Shown: positions 32,697 through 40,940 of the stretch, one piece after another
Layout: each line of letters opens with the position of its first letter
How positions within the stretch are numbered: the first letter of the stretch is position 1
Origin: Abiotrophia sp938010525
GTDB taxonomy: Bacteria; Bacillota; Bacilli; Lactobacillales; Aerococcaceae
Direction of reading: 5' to 3'
Assembly (NCBI RefSeq): GCF_938010525.1
Contig: NZ_CALLVK010000021.1
Coordinates: 62,001 to 126,000 of the forward strand
Length of the DNA: 64,000 nucleotides
The notes under the pieces: model-generated
What the model was told of the DNA's origin: nothing
The model's database searches: none
Seen by the model: the letters and a program-made list of their open reading frames with translations, nothing else
Made by a program: the position numbers and the translations under genes

Positions 32697-33860
32697 TCAA
32701 AGAAAGCTGAGAACTTGTTTAGGTTGGACTTGTGACTGAATCTGTCCTCCCGGGCGTAACTGGTAGATGGCGTCCGCAACTAAGTTCCAACCATAATCCT
32801 TTTCATAAGCAGGTTTATATTGGCTAAAGACGCTTAAATCCTCTCGCTTACGCCAGGCCCCCAGCCAAGGCCGCCCCGCTTGAGAGGCATCTAACAATCT
32901 GAAGGCTTGGGGTGTCGTTTCCTGGTTAAAGGCAGTCACCGCCGTCTGAGGAATTTGCAAGAGAATGGCCATGGCAACTCGCTGAATGGCAGCTTGAGTC
33001 CAACGTTTGGAAATCATGGCTTGACGCCAGTCCTCCCATTTCTCCTTAATCTCAGCTTGAGCCTTAAGGCGATTGGCTAAGCCTTCTTTGATACCGGCTA
33101 TTTGCTCTAGAGAAGCCAGAGGTTGGGTCAGTAACTGATAGCGCAGGTAAGGCCAGTAGGCCGACCAAGCCGCATCCAGTTCAGGACTAAGCTGGCCCTG
33201 GAGGCTAGGTGCTAAATCTGCCGTCACTTCCTGGCCCTGGCGAAAGGCTTGGCGAATAGCTGACCCACTCAGTATAGGTTGGCCATCCTCAGTTTCTTGC
33301 AAGCGAGGTAGGCCTAAGACCTGACAATCAGGGGCTAGCTGAGCGAGTGTCTTAAGATACTGAAGTCCCAGCTGGTGATTGGCCTGCCAAGGCGCTAGAT
33401 TCGACCAATCAGCCAGAGACTGAATAGCCACTTGATAGGCTGCCGGGTAGGCTAACCCGGTCTTGAGGGCATCTTGGATGCCCTTGTCGATATGAGCCTG
33501 ATGCTGAGCTTCCCAAGCCAGGAAGTCCTTAAGCTGGGCAATTTGGGCACTTTCCGTTCCAAAGACAATCCGCTCCACACCTAACTTGGCCAGGATAGCC
33601 ATCCCATGTCGACCAAAGTAATCCGCTGACTGTAAACTAGCTAGGGTTGGTAATTCAATCACTAAATCAGCCCCTGCGGCTACTGCAGCCTGAGCCCGAT
33701 GCCATTTGTCTATGATGGCAAATTCGCCGCGTTGGACTACATTGCCGCTCATCAAAACCAGAATCTGGTCCTGGGGAAAGTGCCGCTTGACCCAGTCCAG
33801 TTGGTAGGCATGACCCCGATGTAGAGGATTATACTCCGCCAAAATTCCTATTAGGGCCAT
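32697..33860 (-). CDS. tmcAL: tRNA(Met) cytidine acetate ligase
   Basis: TmcAL (YlbM) makes N4-acetylcytidine at the wobble base of elongator tRNA-Met, using acetate and ATP. The 387-residue protein opens MALIGILAEYNPLHRGHAYQ, holding the HxGH nucleotidyltransferase motif, and has VLMSGNVVQRGEFAIIDKW and VIELP in the catalytic domain. Length and N-terminus match the family (about 390-410). It lies upstream of the yceD unit and downstream of the yqe cluster. Confidence 0.93.
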   Translation of the reverse strand: MALIGILAEYNPLHRGHAYQLDWVKRHFPQDQILVLMSGNVVQRGEFAIIDKWHRAQAAVAAGADLVIELPTLASLQSADYFGRHGMAILAKLGVERIVFGTESAQIAQLKDFLAWEAQHQAHIDKGIQDALKTGLAYPAAYQVAIQSLADWSNLAPWQANHQLGLQYLKTLAQLAPDCQVLGLPRLQETEDGQPILSGSAIRQAFRQGQEVTADLAPSLQGQLSPELDAAWSAYWPYLRYQLLTQPLASLEQIAGIKEGLANRLKAQAEIKEKWEDWRQAMISKRWTQAAIQRVAMAILLQIPQTAVTAFNQETTPQAFRLLDASQAGRPWLGAWRKREDLSVFSQYKPAYEKDYGWNLVADAIYQLRPGGQIQSQVQPKQVLSFL

Positions 33861-33884
33861 GGCCTAGCCTCCTTTCCTGACTCC

Positions 33885-34625
33885 TTACTTACTAGCGCGG
33901 AAGAACCAACGGTCAGCCGTCTGCCCTTCCTGATAATAGGCCTGGCCGAAGTCCACTAGTACTTCTACTTGTCTAAACCCCGCTTCTTTCAGCGCTGACT
34001 GGTACCAAGCTAGCGGATAGGTTCTTTCTTCTAAGCTGACGTCTGTCCTTTGATAATGGCGCCCGACTTGTTCAAAGACCGTCAGGTAGTGTTGGACACT
34101 TAATTGATCCAAGTCCGACTCACTATCCCACAACAAGGCATAGCGGTCGTCACTATCAAAGTAAGAAAAACCATCAAAATCCTCAATTTGTTGCGGTGTC
34201 CAAACGTCAAACAAAAGTTGCCCCCCTGGAGCCAATCGCCCAAATAACTCATTCAAGGCTTTGACCACCTGGTCAGGACCGGCCAAGAAACAAAGAGAGT
34301 CCGCATAACAGGTGATGAGATCATAATCTTGGTCTAAGGCACTTAAGTCCAAAAGATCTGCTACCAGATAGGCTGAATTCTCACTGTTGCCTGGCTCTTC
34401 CTGGGCTACCTTAATCATGGCCGGGTCGTAGTCAAAGCCTAAGATTTGGCCACAGAAAGGCGCCAAAAGCTGAGTGAACCAGCCCGTCCCACAGGCAGCA
34501 TCTAAAACCTTGCCTGGCGCTTGATCCCGGCTAGTCAAGGTAAAGTCTAACCAGCGTTCATAGATTTCTAAATCATTGAAGTGGTCGTAGACATGGGCTA
34601 TTTGACTGAAGTTGCCGGTGGTCAT
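33885..34625 (-). CDS. yqeM: Class I SAM-dependent methyltransferase (YqeM-like)
   Basis: This methyltransferase of 246 residues starts at the ATG at 34623-34625, which forms an ATGA overlap with the rsfS stop; the longer reading frame upstream lies inside rsfS. Motif I is KVLDAACGTGWFTQLL and motif II-like is DLITCYADSLCFL, both typical of SAM binding. It occupies the yqeM position at the end of the yqeG-yqeM ribosome-assembly cluster. The methylated substrate is not known. Confidence 0.88.
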   Translation of the reverse strand: MTTGNFSQIAHVYDHFNDLEIYERWLDFTLTSRDQAPGKVLDAACGTGWFTQLLAPFCGQILGFDYDPAMIKVAQEEPGNSENSAYLVADLLDLSALDQDYDLITCYADSLCFLAGPDQVVKALNELFGRLAPGGQLLFDVWTPQQIEDFDGFSYFDSDDRYALLWDSESDLDQLSVQHYLTVFEQVGRHYQRTDVSLEERTYPLAWYQSALKEAGFRQVEVLVDFGQAYYQEGQTADRWFFRASK

Positions 34626-34987
34626 TGGGCACTGACCCAGGCGCTTAGATCCACTAAGGGTGCATCGCGCCATAATTTCTCTAAATTGTAGTGGTCGCGT
34701 TCAGTGTAATGGAAGACATGGATAATGACTTCCACTAAGTCAATTAGAACCCACTTACCACCATCTTTACCTTCGACATTCTTGACTTCTAGGCCTTCCT
34801 TGTGGGCCGCCTCTACGATAGAGTCCACAATGGCATCCAATTGTTTATCGTTGCGTGCATGTGTAACTACAAAGTAGTCAGCAATAGGGGTCACATTGCG
34901 TACATCTAAGGCTACGATGTCTTGAGCCAAACGGTCATCGGCTGCCCGAACGGCTAATTCTAAAATTTCTAAAGCTGTTTTTGTCAT
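34622..34987 (-). CDS. rsfS: Ribosomal silencing factor RsfS
   Basis: RsfS binds L14 on the large subunit and blocks subunit joining when nutrients are short. The 121-residue protein has the family core: DIVALDVRNVTPIADYFV, then ARNDKQLDAIVDSI, the segment VEGKDGGKWVLIDLVEVIIHVF, and YNLEKLWRDAP near the end. It begins 9 nt after yqeK and overlaps the methyltransferase gene by 4 nt. Confidence 0.97.
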   Translation of the reverse strand: MTKTALEILELAVRAADDRLAQDIVALDVRNVTPIADYFVVTHARNDKQLDAIVDSIVEAAHKEGLEVKNVEGKDGGKWVLIDLVEVIIHVFHYTERDHYNLEKLWRDAPLVDLSAWVSAQ

Positions 34988-34996
34988 AGGTTCCTC

Positions 34997-35575
34997 CTAA
35001 ATCCCCTCTTGGCACCAGCGGTTGTAAATTTCTACCGCCCCATCAAAGAGAGGTTTTTCCTTGTCAATTAAATAAGTTAAAGTGCGCTTGATTTTGTACC
35101 AGCATGCCGCGTTCAAATCAGTTGCAGCAAGTTCCCGAGCTACTTCAACTCCTGGAAAATCGCGGCCTGGTTCCATGTAGTCAGCTAGATAAAGAATCTT
35201 GCCGATTAAATCAAATTGATACCAGCCCACAGTGTGGCCAGCCACCGCTTCTAGGATGCGACGGTCAGTCACACCATAGCGGTCCATAAGGATTTGAGCT
35301 GCGGCAGGGCCATGTAGAATGTTGCTGCCCTCTTGACTTAAATCCACTTGCGGCCAAAAAGTCTGAGCCAGAACACGCGCCTGCTCCACGTCCAAGTCTT
35401 TGGCATAGTCATGAGCTAAAGCTGCAATGCTGACCGCTTCGACATCCGCTCCATAGCTTTCAGCCAATTCAATAGCCGTCTGCTCCACCCTCAGAACGTG
35501 CTGATAACGTTTAGGCTTGATACGTTGAGCCAAATCATCCAAGAAGGCCTGACGATTGGTATTCCAATAAGTCAT
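34997..35575 (-). CDS. yqeK: HD-domain phosphohydrolase YqeK
   Basis: This 192-residue HD-superfamily protein has the metal-binding pattern RYQHVLRVEQ, AALAHDYAKDL (HD) and HTVGWYQF. YqeK enzymes hydrolyse dinucleoside tetraphosphates such as Ap4A symmetrically. It sits between nadD and rsfS, the conserved order. Confidence 0.93.
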   Translation of the reverse strand: MTYWNTNRQAFLDDLAQRIKPKRYQHVLRVEQTAIELAESYGADVEAVSIAALAHDYAKDLDVEQARVLAQTFWPQVDLSQEGSNILHGPAAAQILMDRYGVTDRRILEAVAGHTVGWYQFDLIGKILYLADYMEPGRDFPGVEVARELAATDLNAACWYKIKRTLTYLIDKEKPLFDGAVEIYNRWCQEGI

Positions 35576-35587
35576 GTCTGCCTCCCC

Positions 35588-36244
35588 CTATGCTCGACCA
35601 AAGGCCGTTTTGTAGAGCCCTTGCGCATCAATGTAAGCAGCCACCGCCTCAGGCACCTGATAGCGAATGCTTTGATCACAGAAGACCCGCAAACGAATAT
35701 CGGTTGAACTGACTGGCAAGGTTGGGGCTTCTACCCAATCAACCGGCCACTCGGTCTCGGGCATAGGCGTCCCGACTGGCTTTTGCGCCACAAATTGGAC
35801 TAGCTCAGCCAATTGCTCAATCTGATGCCATTTATGTAATTTCTGAGCTCGGTCTGCTCCCATCAGGTAATAGAACTGAGCGTCTGGGAAGAGGCGACGG
35901 AAATAACGCATGGTATCGACCGTAAATAACTTATCCCCGTGCAAAAGTTCATAAGGCTGAATTTTGAAGAAGGGATTATCTTGAATGGCCAGCTGTACCA
36001 TCTTGAGCCGATGAATGACGGGCACATCTGTCCCCTCTTGCTCGTAGTGACGCTTGGCTACCGGCATGAACCAGACTTCGTCTAATTCCAATTCCTTCCC
36101 CACCTGCTCGGCTAGTAGCAAATGGCCTAAATGCGGTGGGTTAAAGGCCCCACCCAGTATGCCAATGCGTTTAGGCCCCTGAACCTGCACTTCTTGAGCC
36201 AGGCTAGTCAAGGTCTTGCCTAGGGTTTCCGTTTGTGTCATCAT
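35588..36244 (-). CDS. nadD: Nicotinate-nucleotide adenylyltransferase
   Basis: NadD adenylates nicotinate mononucleotide in NAD synthesis. The 218-residue protein has GILGGAFNPPHLGHLLLA, which includes the (H/T)xGH nucleotidyltransferase site, and the C-terminal PVSSTDIRLR, matching the ISSTxIR motif. The N-terminus carries about 23 extra residues before the core, as in Lactobacillales homologues. It lies between yhbY and yqeK. Confidence 0.96.
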   Translation of the reverse strand: MMTQTETLGKTLTSLAQEVQVQGPKRIGILGGAFNPPHLGHLLLAEQVGKELELDEVWFMPVAKRHYEQEGTDVPVIHRLKMVQLAIQDNPFFKIQPYELLHGDKLFTVDTMRYFRRLFPDAQFYYLMGADRAQKLHKWHQIEQLAELVQFVAQKPVGTPMPETEWPVDWVEAPTLPVSSTDIRLRVFCDQSIRYQVPEAVAAYIDAQGLYKTAFGRA

Positions 36245-36297
36245 GCGATCACCTCTTTGAATGATTGGCTTAAGTCAGCCCAAGTATGGGCATGGTC

Positions 36298-36615
36298 TTA
36301 CTTGATTTTCTTAAGATCAGCAGATAATTTCTGATATTTGGCAATATGAGAAGGTCGGTAGAGCACGCCTGTGTGGCCGATAACCTGAACCACATGGGCA
36401 TCGAGGGCATAGGCAATCTCTGCCGTTACTTCCCGAATTTCTTCTTCGCTATTCTGCAGGACCTTAAACTTAATTAGTTCCCGCTTTGTCAAGGCCTGAT
36501 CCACCTGATCAAGGAAAGATTGGCCTAGACCTTCCTTGCCCATCTGAAAAATTGGTTTTTCGTGATGAGCAATCTTTTTAAGATGGTTAACTTGTTTCTT
36601 GTTAAGTGATGTCAC
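36298..36615 (-). CDS. yhbY: YhbY-family RNA-binding protein (CRM domain)
   Basis: This 105-residue protein is a single CRM domain, associated with pre-50S ribosomal particles. It shows LNKKQVNHLKKIAHHEKPIF, MGKEGLG and the later VQVIGHTGVLYRPS with the GxxG loop replaced by GHTG as usual. It follows yqeH by 22 nt. The aroE gene found between these two in Bacillus is missing here. Confidence 0.95.
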   Translation of the reverse strand: MTSLNKKQVNHLKKIAHHEKPIFQMGKEGLGQSFLDQVDQALTKRELIKFKVLQNSEEEIREVTAEIAYALDAHVVQVIGHTGVLYRPSHIAKYQKLSADLKKIK

Positions 36616-36637
36616 TTGCTTGTTCCTCTTGTCTTTC

Positions 36638-37750
36638 TTAAATAATAGCGTCTCGAACGGTCACTGCTACCCCTTTGGGTACCCAAACCGTCACACGGAC
36701 AGGCCGATTCACACTGAACCACCCTAGACCTGAGATGGCCACATCTTGGTCTTGACTGAGGGTTAATTCCTTAGCCACTAGGTCAGGGAAATCAGTAGCT
36801 TCATCCTCACTAGGTGGGCTTAGTAAGCCACCTTTGTGTTGGGCATAGAAGGCATCCGCCTTGTCCAACTTGGTGCGGTGTAGGTAGCAATCCTTAGAGA
36901 CATAATAGGTAAAGGAGGTCCGCTCCCCTTTTTCAAAATCAACTCGTCCAACACCCGCTAAGAAAATTGTCTGACCCGCATTAAGCTGGAAAGTCATAGG
37001 CTTGAAAGGCTTACTTGGCAAGAGCTTACGCATGGCCTCCCGAGACAGATAATGGGCTAGTTGGGTTCGGTGGATAATCCCTGGCGTATCAATAATAGCA
37101 TGTTCAGGGGTCAGTGGGATATGAATCATATCCAAAGTCGTACCTGGATGATTGGAGGTCGTAATAATCTGCCCCTCCCCACCATAATGGGCTAGAAGCT
37201 GATTAATCAGCGTAGACTTACCCACATTGGTAACCCCTACGATATAAATATTACGGTCATGGATATTGTCTTCAATCAATTCCAGCAGTTCGGTTAGGGT
37301 ATGGCCCTTATGGGCGCTCCCAAGAATGATATCTTGCGGAAAGAGCCCATTGTCAGCCAGAATGCCTTTGAGCCAATGCTTAACGCGATTCTGACGGGTC
37401 ACCTTAGGTAGTAAGTCGAATTTATTCCCGAAAACCACGAAAGGTTGGTTGCCAATAAAACGAGCCAAGCCATGGATTAGACTGCCTTCGACATCGAAGA
37501 TATCTAAGACATTGATAATCAAGGCATCATCATGGGCAATTTCGCTGAGCTTGTCTAGGAAGACTTGGTCAGGAATTTGCAGGTCTTGTAATTCATTGTA
37601 GTGGCGCAACTTAAAGCAACGTTGACAGTAAAACTGCCCTTTTTCTAAGCCCTTAGCTAAGGCAGACGCTGGTAAATAACCAGCTTGCCCAGGATCCTGA
37701 CTTTGAATGGTTGCACCGCAGCCAATACATTGGTAGTGTTCCTCAGTCAA
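36638..37750 (-). CDS. yqeH: Ribosome biogenesis GTPase YqeH
   Basis: YqeH is a circularly permuted GTPase needed for 30S subunit assembly. The 370-residue protein begins with a zinc finger (CIGCGATIQS...CQRCFKLRHYNE). GTPase motifs occur in permuted order: G4 FGNKFDLLP, G5 SAHKG, G1 GVTNVGKSTL, then G3 IDTPGI. The C-terminal domain follows. It overlaps yqeG by 8 nt. Confidence 0.97.
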   Translation of the reverse strand: MTEEHYQCIGCGATIQSQDPGQAGYLPASALAKGLEKGQFYCQRCFKLRHYNELQDLQIPDQVFLDKLSEIAHDDALIINVLDIFDVEGSLIHGLARFIGNQPFVVFGNKFDLLPKVTRQNRVKHWLKGILADNGLFPQDIILGSAHKGHTLTELLELIEDNIHDRNIYIVGVTNVGKSTLINQLLAHYGGEGQIITTSNHPGTTLDMIHIPLTPEHAIIDTPGIIHRTQLAHYLSREAMRKLLPSKPFKPMTFQLNAGQTIFLAGVGRVDFEKGERTSFTYYVSKDCYLHRTKLDKADAFYAQHKGGLLSPPSEDEATDFPDLVAKELTLSQDQDVAISGLGWFSVNRPVRVTVWVPKGVAVTVRDAII

Positions 37751-38267
37751 GTTGATCCCCCCAGTCCCCTTTTCGTTTAATGCCTACTAACTTAAGCGCA
37801 AGTCGTTCAATAGCCCGGTTTGCCCAAGTATAGAAGTTATCGTTGCGAGCGATTGGTTTGACCAAGATGCTAGCCATTTTAGCTCGGTTAGCCCCGATAA
37901 TATCGGTCATGATTTGGTCGCCAATCATGATAGTATTAGCCTGACTAGTTCCCAAGGCATCCAAAGCCAGCTGGAAATTCTTACGGCGAGGTTTGAGTGC
38001 GCCGGCCTTGTAGGGAATGCCTAGCGGCTCAGCCACCTTGGCAACTCGCTCCACCTTATTGTTAGATAAGATATAAATCTTAACACCGGCTTGCGTCATA
38101 CGGCTAATCCAATCTGCCATTTCTTCTGTATAGTTCATATTATTCCAAGCAATGACGGTATTATCTAGGTCAATAATGGCCGCCTCATAGCCCCGCTTGA
38201 GCAGGTCTTGGGGCTGGATATCATAGACCGAGTTAATGGTCCAACTTGGCGTTATGTAGCGTTTCAT
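37743..38267 (-). CDS. yqeG: HAD-family phosphatase YqeG
   Basis: This 174-residue protein is a HAD IIIA phosphatase. Motif I is AAIIDLDNTVIAW, motif II is IYILSNN and the third is MIGDQIMTDIIGANRA. It begins the yqeGH-yhbY-nadD-yqeK-rsfS-yqeM operon and resembles mitochondrial phosphatidylglycerophosphate phosphatase in family terms. An extended -10 (TGcTATAAT at 38301-38309) lies upstream. Confidence 0.93.
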   Translation of the reverse strand: MKRYITPSWTINSVYDIQPQDLLKRGYEAAIIDLDNTVIAWNNMNYTEEMADWISRMTQAGVKIYILSNNKVERVAKVAEPLGIPYKAGALKPRRKNFQLALDALGTSQANTIMIGDQIMTDIIGANRAKMASILVKPIARNDNFYTWANRAIERLALKLVGIKRKGDWGDQLD

Positions 38268-38300
38268 TCACACATTGCTCCTTTAAAGTATATCACTTCC

Positions 38301-38309
38301 ATTATAGCA
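38301..38309 (-). promoter_or_regulatory. Extended -10 promoter of the yqe operon
   Basis: The minus strand reads TGCTATAATGG about 35 nt before the yqeG ATG. The -35 region is weak, as is common when the TGn extension is present. Confidence 0.55.
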
Positions 38310-38383
38310 TAAGAAAACCCGCTCGTCCTTGATTTCGTCGGCTTTAATCAAACCTTAAGCTTCTGCTTAAGCCTAGCAGCAAA

Positions 38384-38421
38384 TTAAAAGAGGCTAGGAG
38401 CCATGGCCCTAACCTCTTTGT
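38384..38421. terminator. Bidirectional terminator after the ykuJ-like gene
   Basis: AAAGAGGCTAGG and CCTAACCTCTTT pair (one mismatch) around a loop containing CCATGG. It is T-rich on both sides and lies between the ykuJ-like stop and the yqe promoter. Confidence 0.7.
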
Positions 38422-38429
38422 CTCATTTA

Positions 38430-38657
38430 TTAACCTAACATCTCGAAAATTTCGATTGCTACTAGGTCGATGTCATCGTATTGGAAGACAGACCCAGATT
38501 GGTGGTCAGTCAGTTCAAAGGTGTCGCTTTCTTTTACATAAGCCACTTGGCATTTTTCCACGCCTTCAATCTCGAAGCGGCGTACTTCTACGTCACTTTC
38601 GGTATGAGTCATAGCTTCTAAACGTTGGATAATCCCATTTAATACTGAACTTTTCAT
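38430..38657 (-). CDS. YkuJ-like DUF1797 family protein
   Basis: This 75-residue protein matches the small DUF1797 family typified by YkuJ of Bacillus: FEIEGVEKCQVAYVKESDTFEL in shortened form, then FQYDDIDLVAIEIFEMLG at the C-terminus, which is the most conserved part. It has a solved fold in the family but no known function. It is a single-gene unit with its own terminator. Confidence 0.88.
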   Translation of the reverse strand: MKSSVLNGIIQRLEAMTHTESDVEVRRFEIEGVEKCQVAYVKESDTFELTDHQSGSVFQYDDIDLVAIEIFEMLG

Positions 38658-38783
38658 AGTTTCACTCCATTCTTAACTCTGCTGCCCATTGCGCTACGAT
38701 TTCTCGCCATGAGGCAAAGTCTGGACAACATTCCTCAAACTACAATGTTATCATATCTTACTTTCAAGCTAGACGCAAGTTTC

Positions 38784-39653
38784 TCACTCAGATTGCCACC
38801 ATAATTTGATGAGTGCTTGGGTACCATCATCCTCATGACCCGCTGCACAGAGTTTATCATAGAGTTGCCAAGCCAGACTGGTAGCTGGTAAATCCAAGCC
38901 CATAGCTTCTGCTTCAGCTAAGGCTATTCCTAAATCTTTCTTGAAATGCTTAGCGAAGAAGCCTGGCGAATAGTCTTGTCGCAAGATGCGAGGTGCATAG
39001 TTGGCCATGGACCAGTTGGATGCACTGCCGGCCCCAACAGTCTCTAAGACGGAATCAAGGCTTAAGCCCGCCGCCTTAGCATAGACCAGCATCTCAGTCA
39101 GCCCCGTCATGGTCCCAGCAATCATGATCTGATTGGCCATCTTAGTGTGTTGACCAGCACCGGGACCACCCTGGCGCTTAATGGTCTTACCCATTACTTC
39201 CAAGTAAGGTAAAACACGCTCATAGCTCGCCTTAGCTCCGCCTACCATAATGGTCAAGCGCGCCTCTCTAGCTCCCAAATCGCCACCTGATACTGGCGCA
39301 TCTAAGGTTTCAACACCCAGCTCTTGGGCTTTCTCAGCAATTTTAACTGCTAATTGAGGGGTAGAGGTGGTCATATCCACGAAACAACTACCCGGATGAG
39401 CACCGGCAAAGAGGCCCTCTGGACCAAAATAGGTGCTCTCAACATCCTGAGGATAGCCTACAATCGTAAAAACTAGGTCACAAGCCTGGGCTAGCTCTTT
39501 GGGCGTATCCGCCCATCGGGCACCCGCCTGCAACAAGGGCTCCGCCTTAGCTTTTGTCCGTGTATATAGGACTAGCTGATAACCCGCGCCCATCAAGTGA
39601 CGCGCCATCGCAGCCCCCATAACACCTAAGCCAATAAATCCAACGCTTGCCAT
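38784..39653 (-). CDS. Beta-hydroxyacid dehydrogenase family oxidoreductase
   Basis: This 289-residue protein belongs to the 3-hydroxyisobutyrate/tartronate-semialdehyde reductase family. The NAD(P)-binding motif is VGFIGLGVMGAAMARHL. The substrate-binding DAPVSGGDLGAREARL and the catalytic Lys in AGQHTKMANQIMIAGT are present. Substrate cannot be told from sequence. The glycosyltransferase gene ends 4 nt upstream of its start, so the two are probably cotranscribed. Confidence 0.92.
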   Translation of the reverse strand: MASVGFIGLGVMGAAMARHLMGAGYQLVLYTRTKAKAEPLLQAGARWADTPKELAQACDLVFTIVGYPQDVESTYFGPEGLFAGAHPGSCFVDMTTSTPQLAVKIAEKAQELGVETLDAPVSGGDLGAREARLTIMVGGAKASYERVLPYLEVMGKTIKRQGGPGAGQHTKMANQIMIAGTMTGLTEMLVYAKAAGLSLDSVLETVGAGSASNWSMANYAPRILRQDYSPGFFAKHFKKDLGIALAEAEAMGLDLPATSLAWQLYDKLCAAGHEDDGTQALIKLWWQSE

Positions 39654-39657
39654 CTGC

Positions 39658-40863
39658 TTAACCTCCCATCAGCTGCTTGTAGCGATACTTAACGCCGGCC
39701 ACAACTTTGTTTAGGCCACTACTCCGCTTACGACGTTTGTTTTGCTTAATCACTTCCTGATAGAAATCCGCCACTTGCTGCTCAAAATGCTCGAGTGACA
39801 GCGGATAAAGTAATTGGCGGTCAATATTTGGCCGGAAACCGGCCTCCATCTTAGCCAAATAATCTAAGATGGCACGGTCGAAATCTTCAAAATCTTCGAA
39901 CAAGGCACCAAAATTCTCGTTAGTCATAATGCCAGCCAAGTAATCATTGCGCTTGGCTATAATCGGTAGACGGTTGGCAAAAGCCTCTAAATAGGTCAAA
40001 CCTTGTGACTCTGACATGCTGGCATTGATATAGAGGTCCGCCATTTGGTAATAAGCAGAGACTTGACTGTGTTCTACCTCACCGACAAAGATAGGCTTAA
40101 TACCTAAATCCTTTGCCTGTTGCTCCAAGACTGGGCGTTCTGGTCCCTCACCAACAATGACTAATTTGGCTTGCGGTAACTTATCCAGGACTCTCGGATA
40201 GACCTCCAAGACTGCCGCGATATTTTTTTCCTTGGACAAACGAGAGAGAGAGAGAAGCACGATATCATCTTGGCTCAAACCTAATTTCTGGCGCAAGCTT
40301 TGACGGCCTTCCGGATTGTAATCTGGAATCTCAACCCCTGTTGGAATGACTCGGATAGGCGCCTTAATGCCATAAGACATCAGGGTGTCCTTGGTCATGA
40401 GGCTAGGGGCAATCACCCCATTTCCTTGGTCACAGAAGACCTTGGATAAGACCTTAACTGTGCCAGGGCGGATTAACTTGCCGTTGAGAATATAGTGGGT
40501 ATAGTTTTCATACATGGTATGGTAGGTATGGATAGTCGGAATTTTGAGACGGCTTGCCACATAACGGCCAGCTAAACCCAGGCTGAATTCCGTATGGGTA
40601 TGGACCAAGTCCAATTGATAATTACGGGCAATCTTAAGGCAGCGCTCAAAACCTGAATAGGCCACCCGCCGATCCTCAAAACTTACAAAAGGCACGCTAG
40701 GCAGACGCACAACGCCTGGTTCTGGCCTCGCATTGGGATCAGTTGTAGTGAAGATAATGACCTCATGTCCTTGGCGAACCAACTCATCCCTTAGGAGCTT
40801 AACTGAAGTCGATACCCCACTCACTTGCGGAAAATAGGTATCCGTAAAAAAGCCAATATTCAT
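39658..40863 (-). CDS. GT4 glycosyltransferase, glycolipid type
   Basis: This 401-residue GT-B glycosyltransferase begins MNIGFFTDTYFPQVSGVSTS; I prefer the ATG at 40861-40863, with AGGTG about 9 nt upstream, to a GTG four codons earlier. The family-4 Glu motif region is NASMSESQGLTYLEAFA. The N-terminus is that of processive or diacylglycerol glucosyltransferases in Firmicutes, which make the glycolipid anchor of lipoteichoic acid. No partner glycosyltransferase follows, so the exact acceptor is uncertain. A basic tail (KRRKRSS..KYRYKQL) could bind the membrane. Confidence 0.85.
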   Translation of the reverse strand: MNIGFFTDTYFPQVSGVSTSVKLLRDELVRQGHEVIIFTTTDPNARPEPGVVRLPSVPFVSFEDRRVAYSGFERCLKIARNYQLDLVHTHTEFSLGLAGRYVASRLKIPTIHTYHTMYENYTHYILNGKLIRPGTVKVLSKVFCDQGNGVIAPSLMTKDTLMSYGIKAPIRVIPTGVEIPDYNPEGRQSLRQKLGLSQDDIVLLSLSRLSKEKNIAAVLEVYPRVLDKLPQAKLVIVGEGPERPVLEQQAKDLGIKPIFVGEVEHSQVSAYYQMADLYINASMSESQGLTYLEAFANRLPIIAKRNDYLAGIMTNENFGALFEDFEDFDRAILDYLAKMEAGFRPNIDRQLLYPLSLEHFEQQVADFYQEVIKQNKRRKRSSGLNKVVAGVKYRYKQLMGG

Positions 40864-40940
40864 TCGATGTTTCACCTACTTTGCTAATGTCTACTCTTAT
40901 TATAAAGAATTTTGAACTAGAATTAAACCCTAATCCCTTG

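Noticed and set aside
33885..34673. Longer start for the YqeM-like methyltransferase
   Set aside because: The extra codons lie inside rsfS, and the ATGA overlap gives a clear start at 34625.
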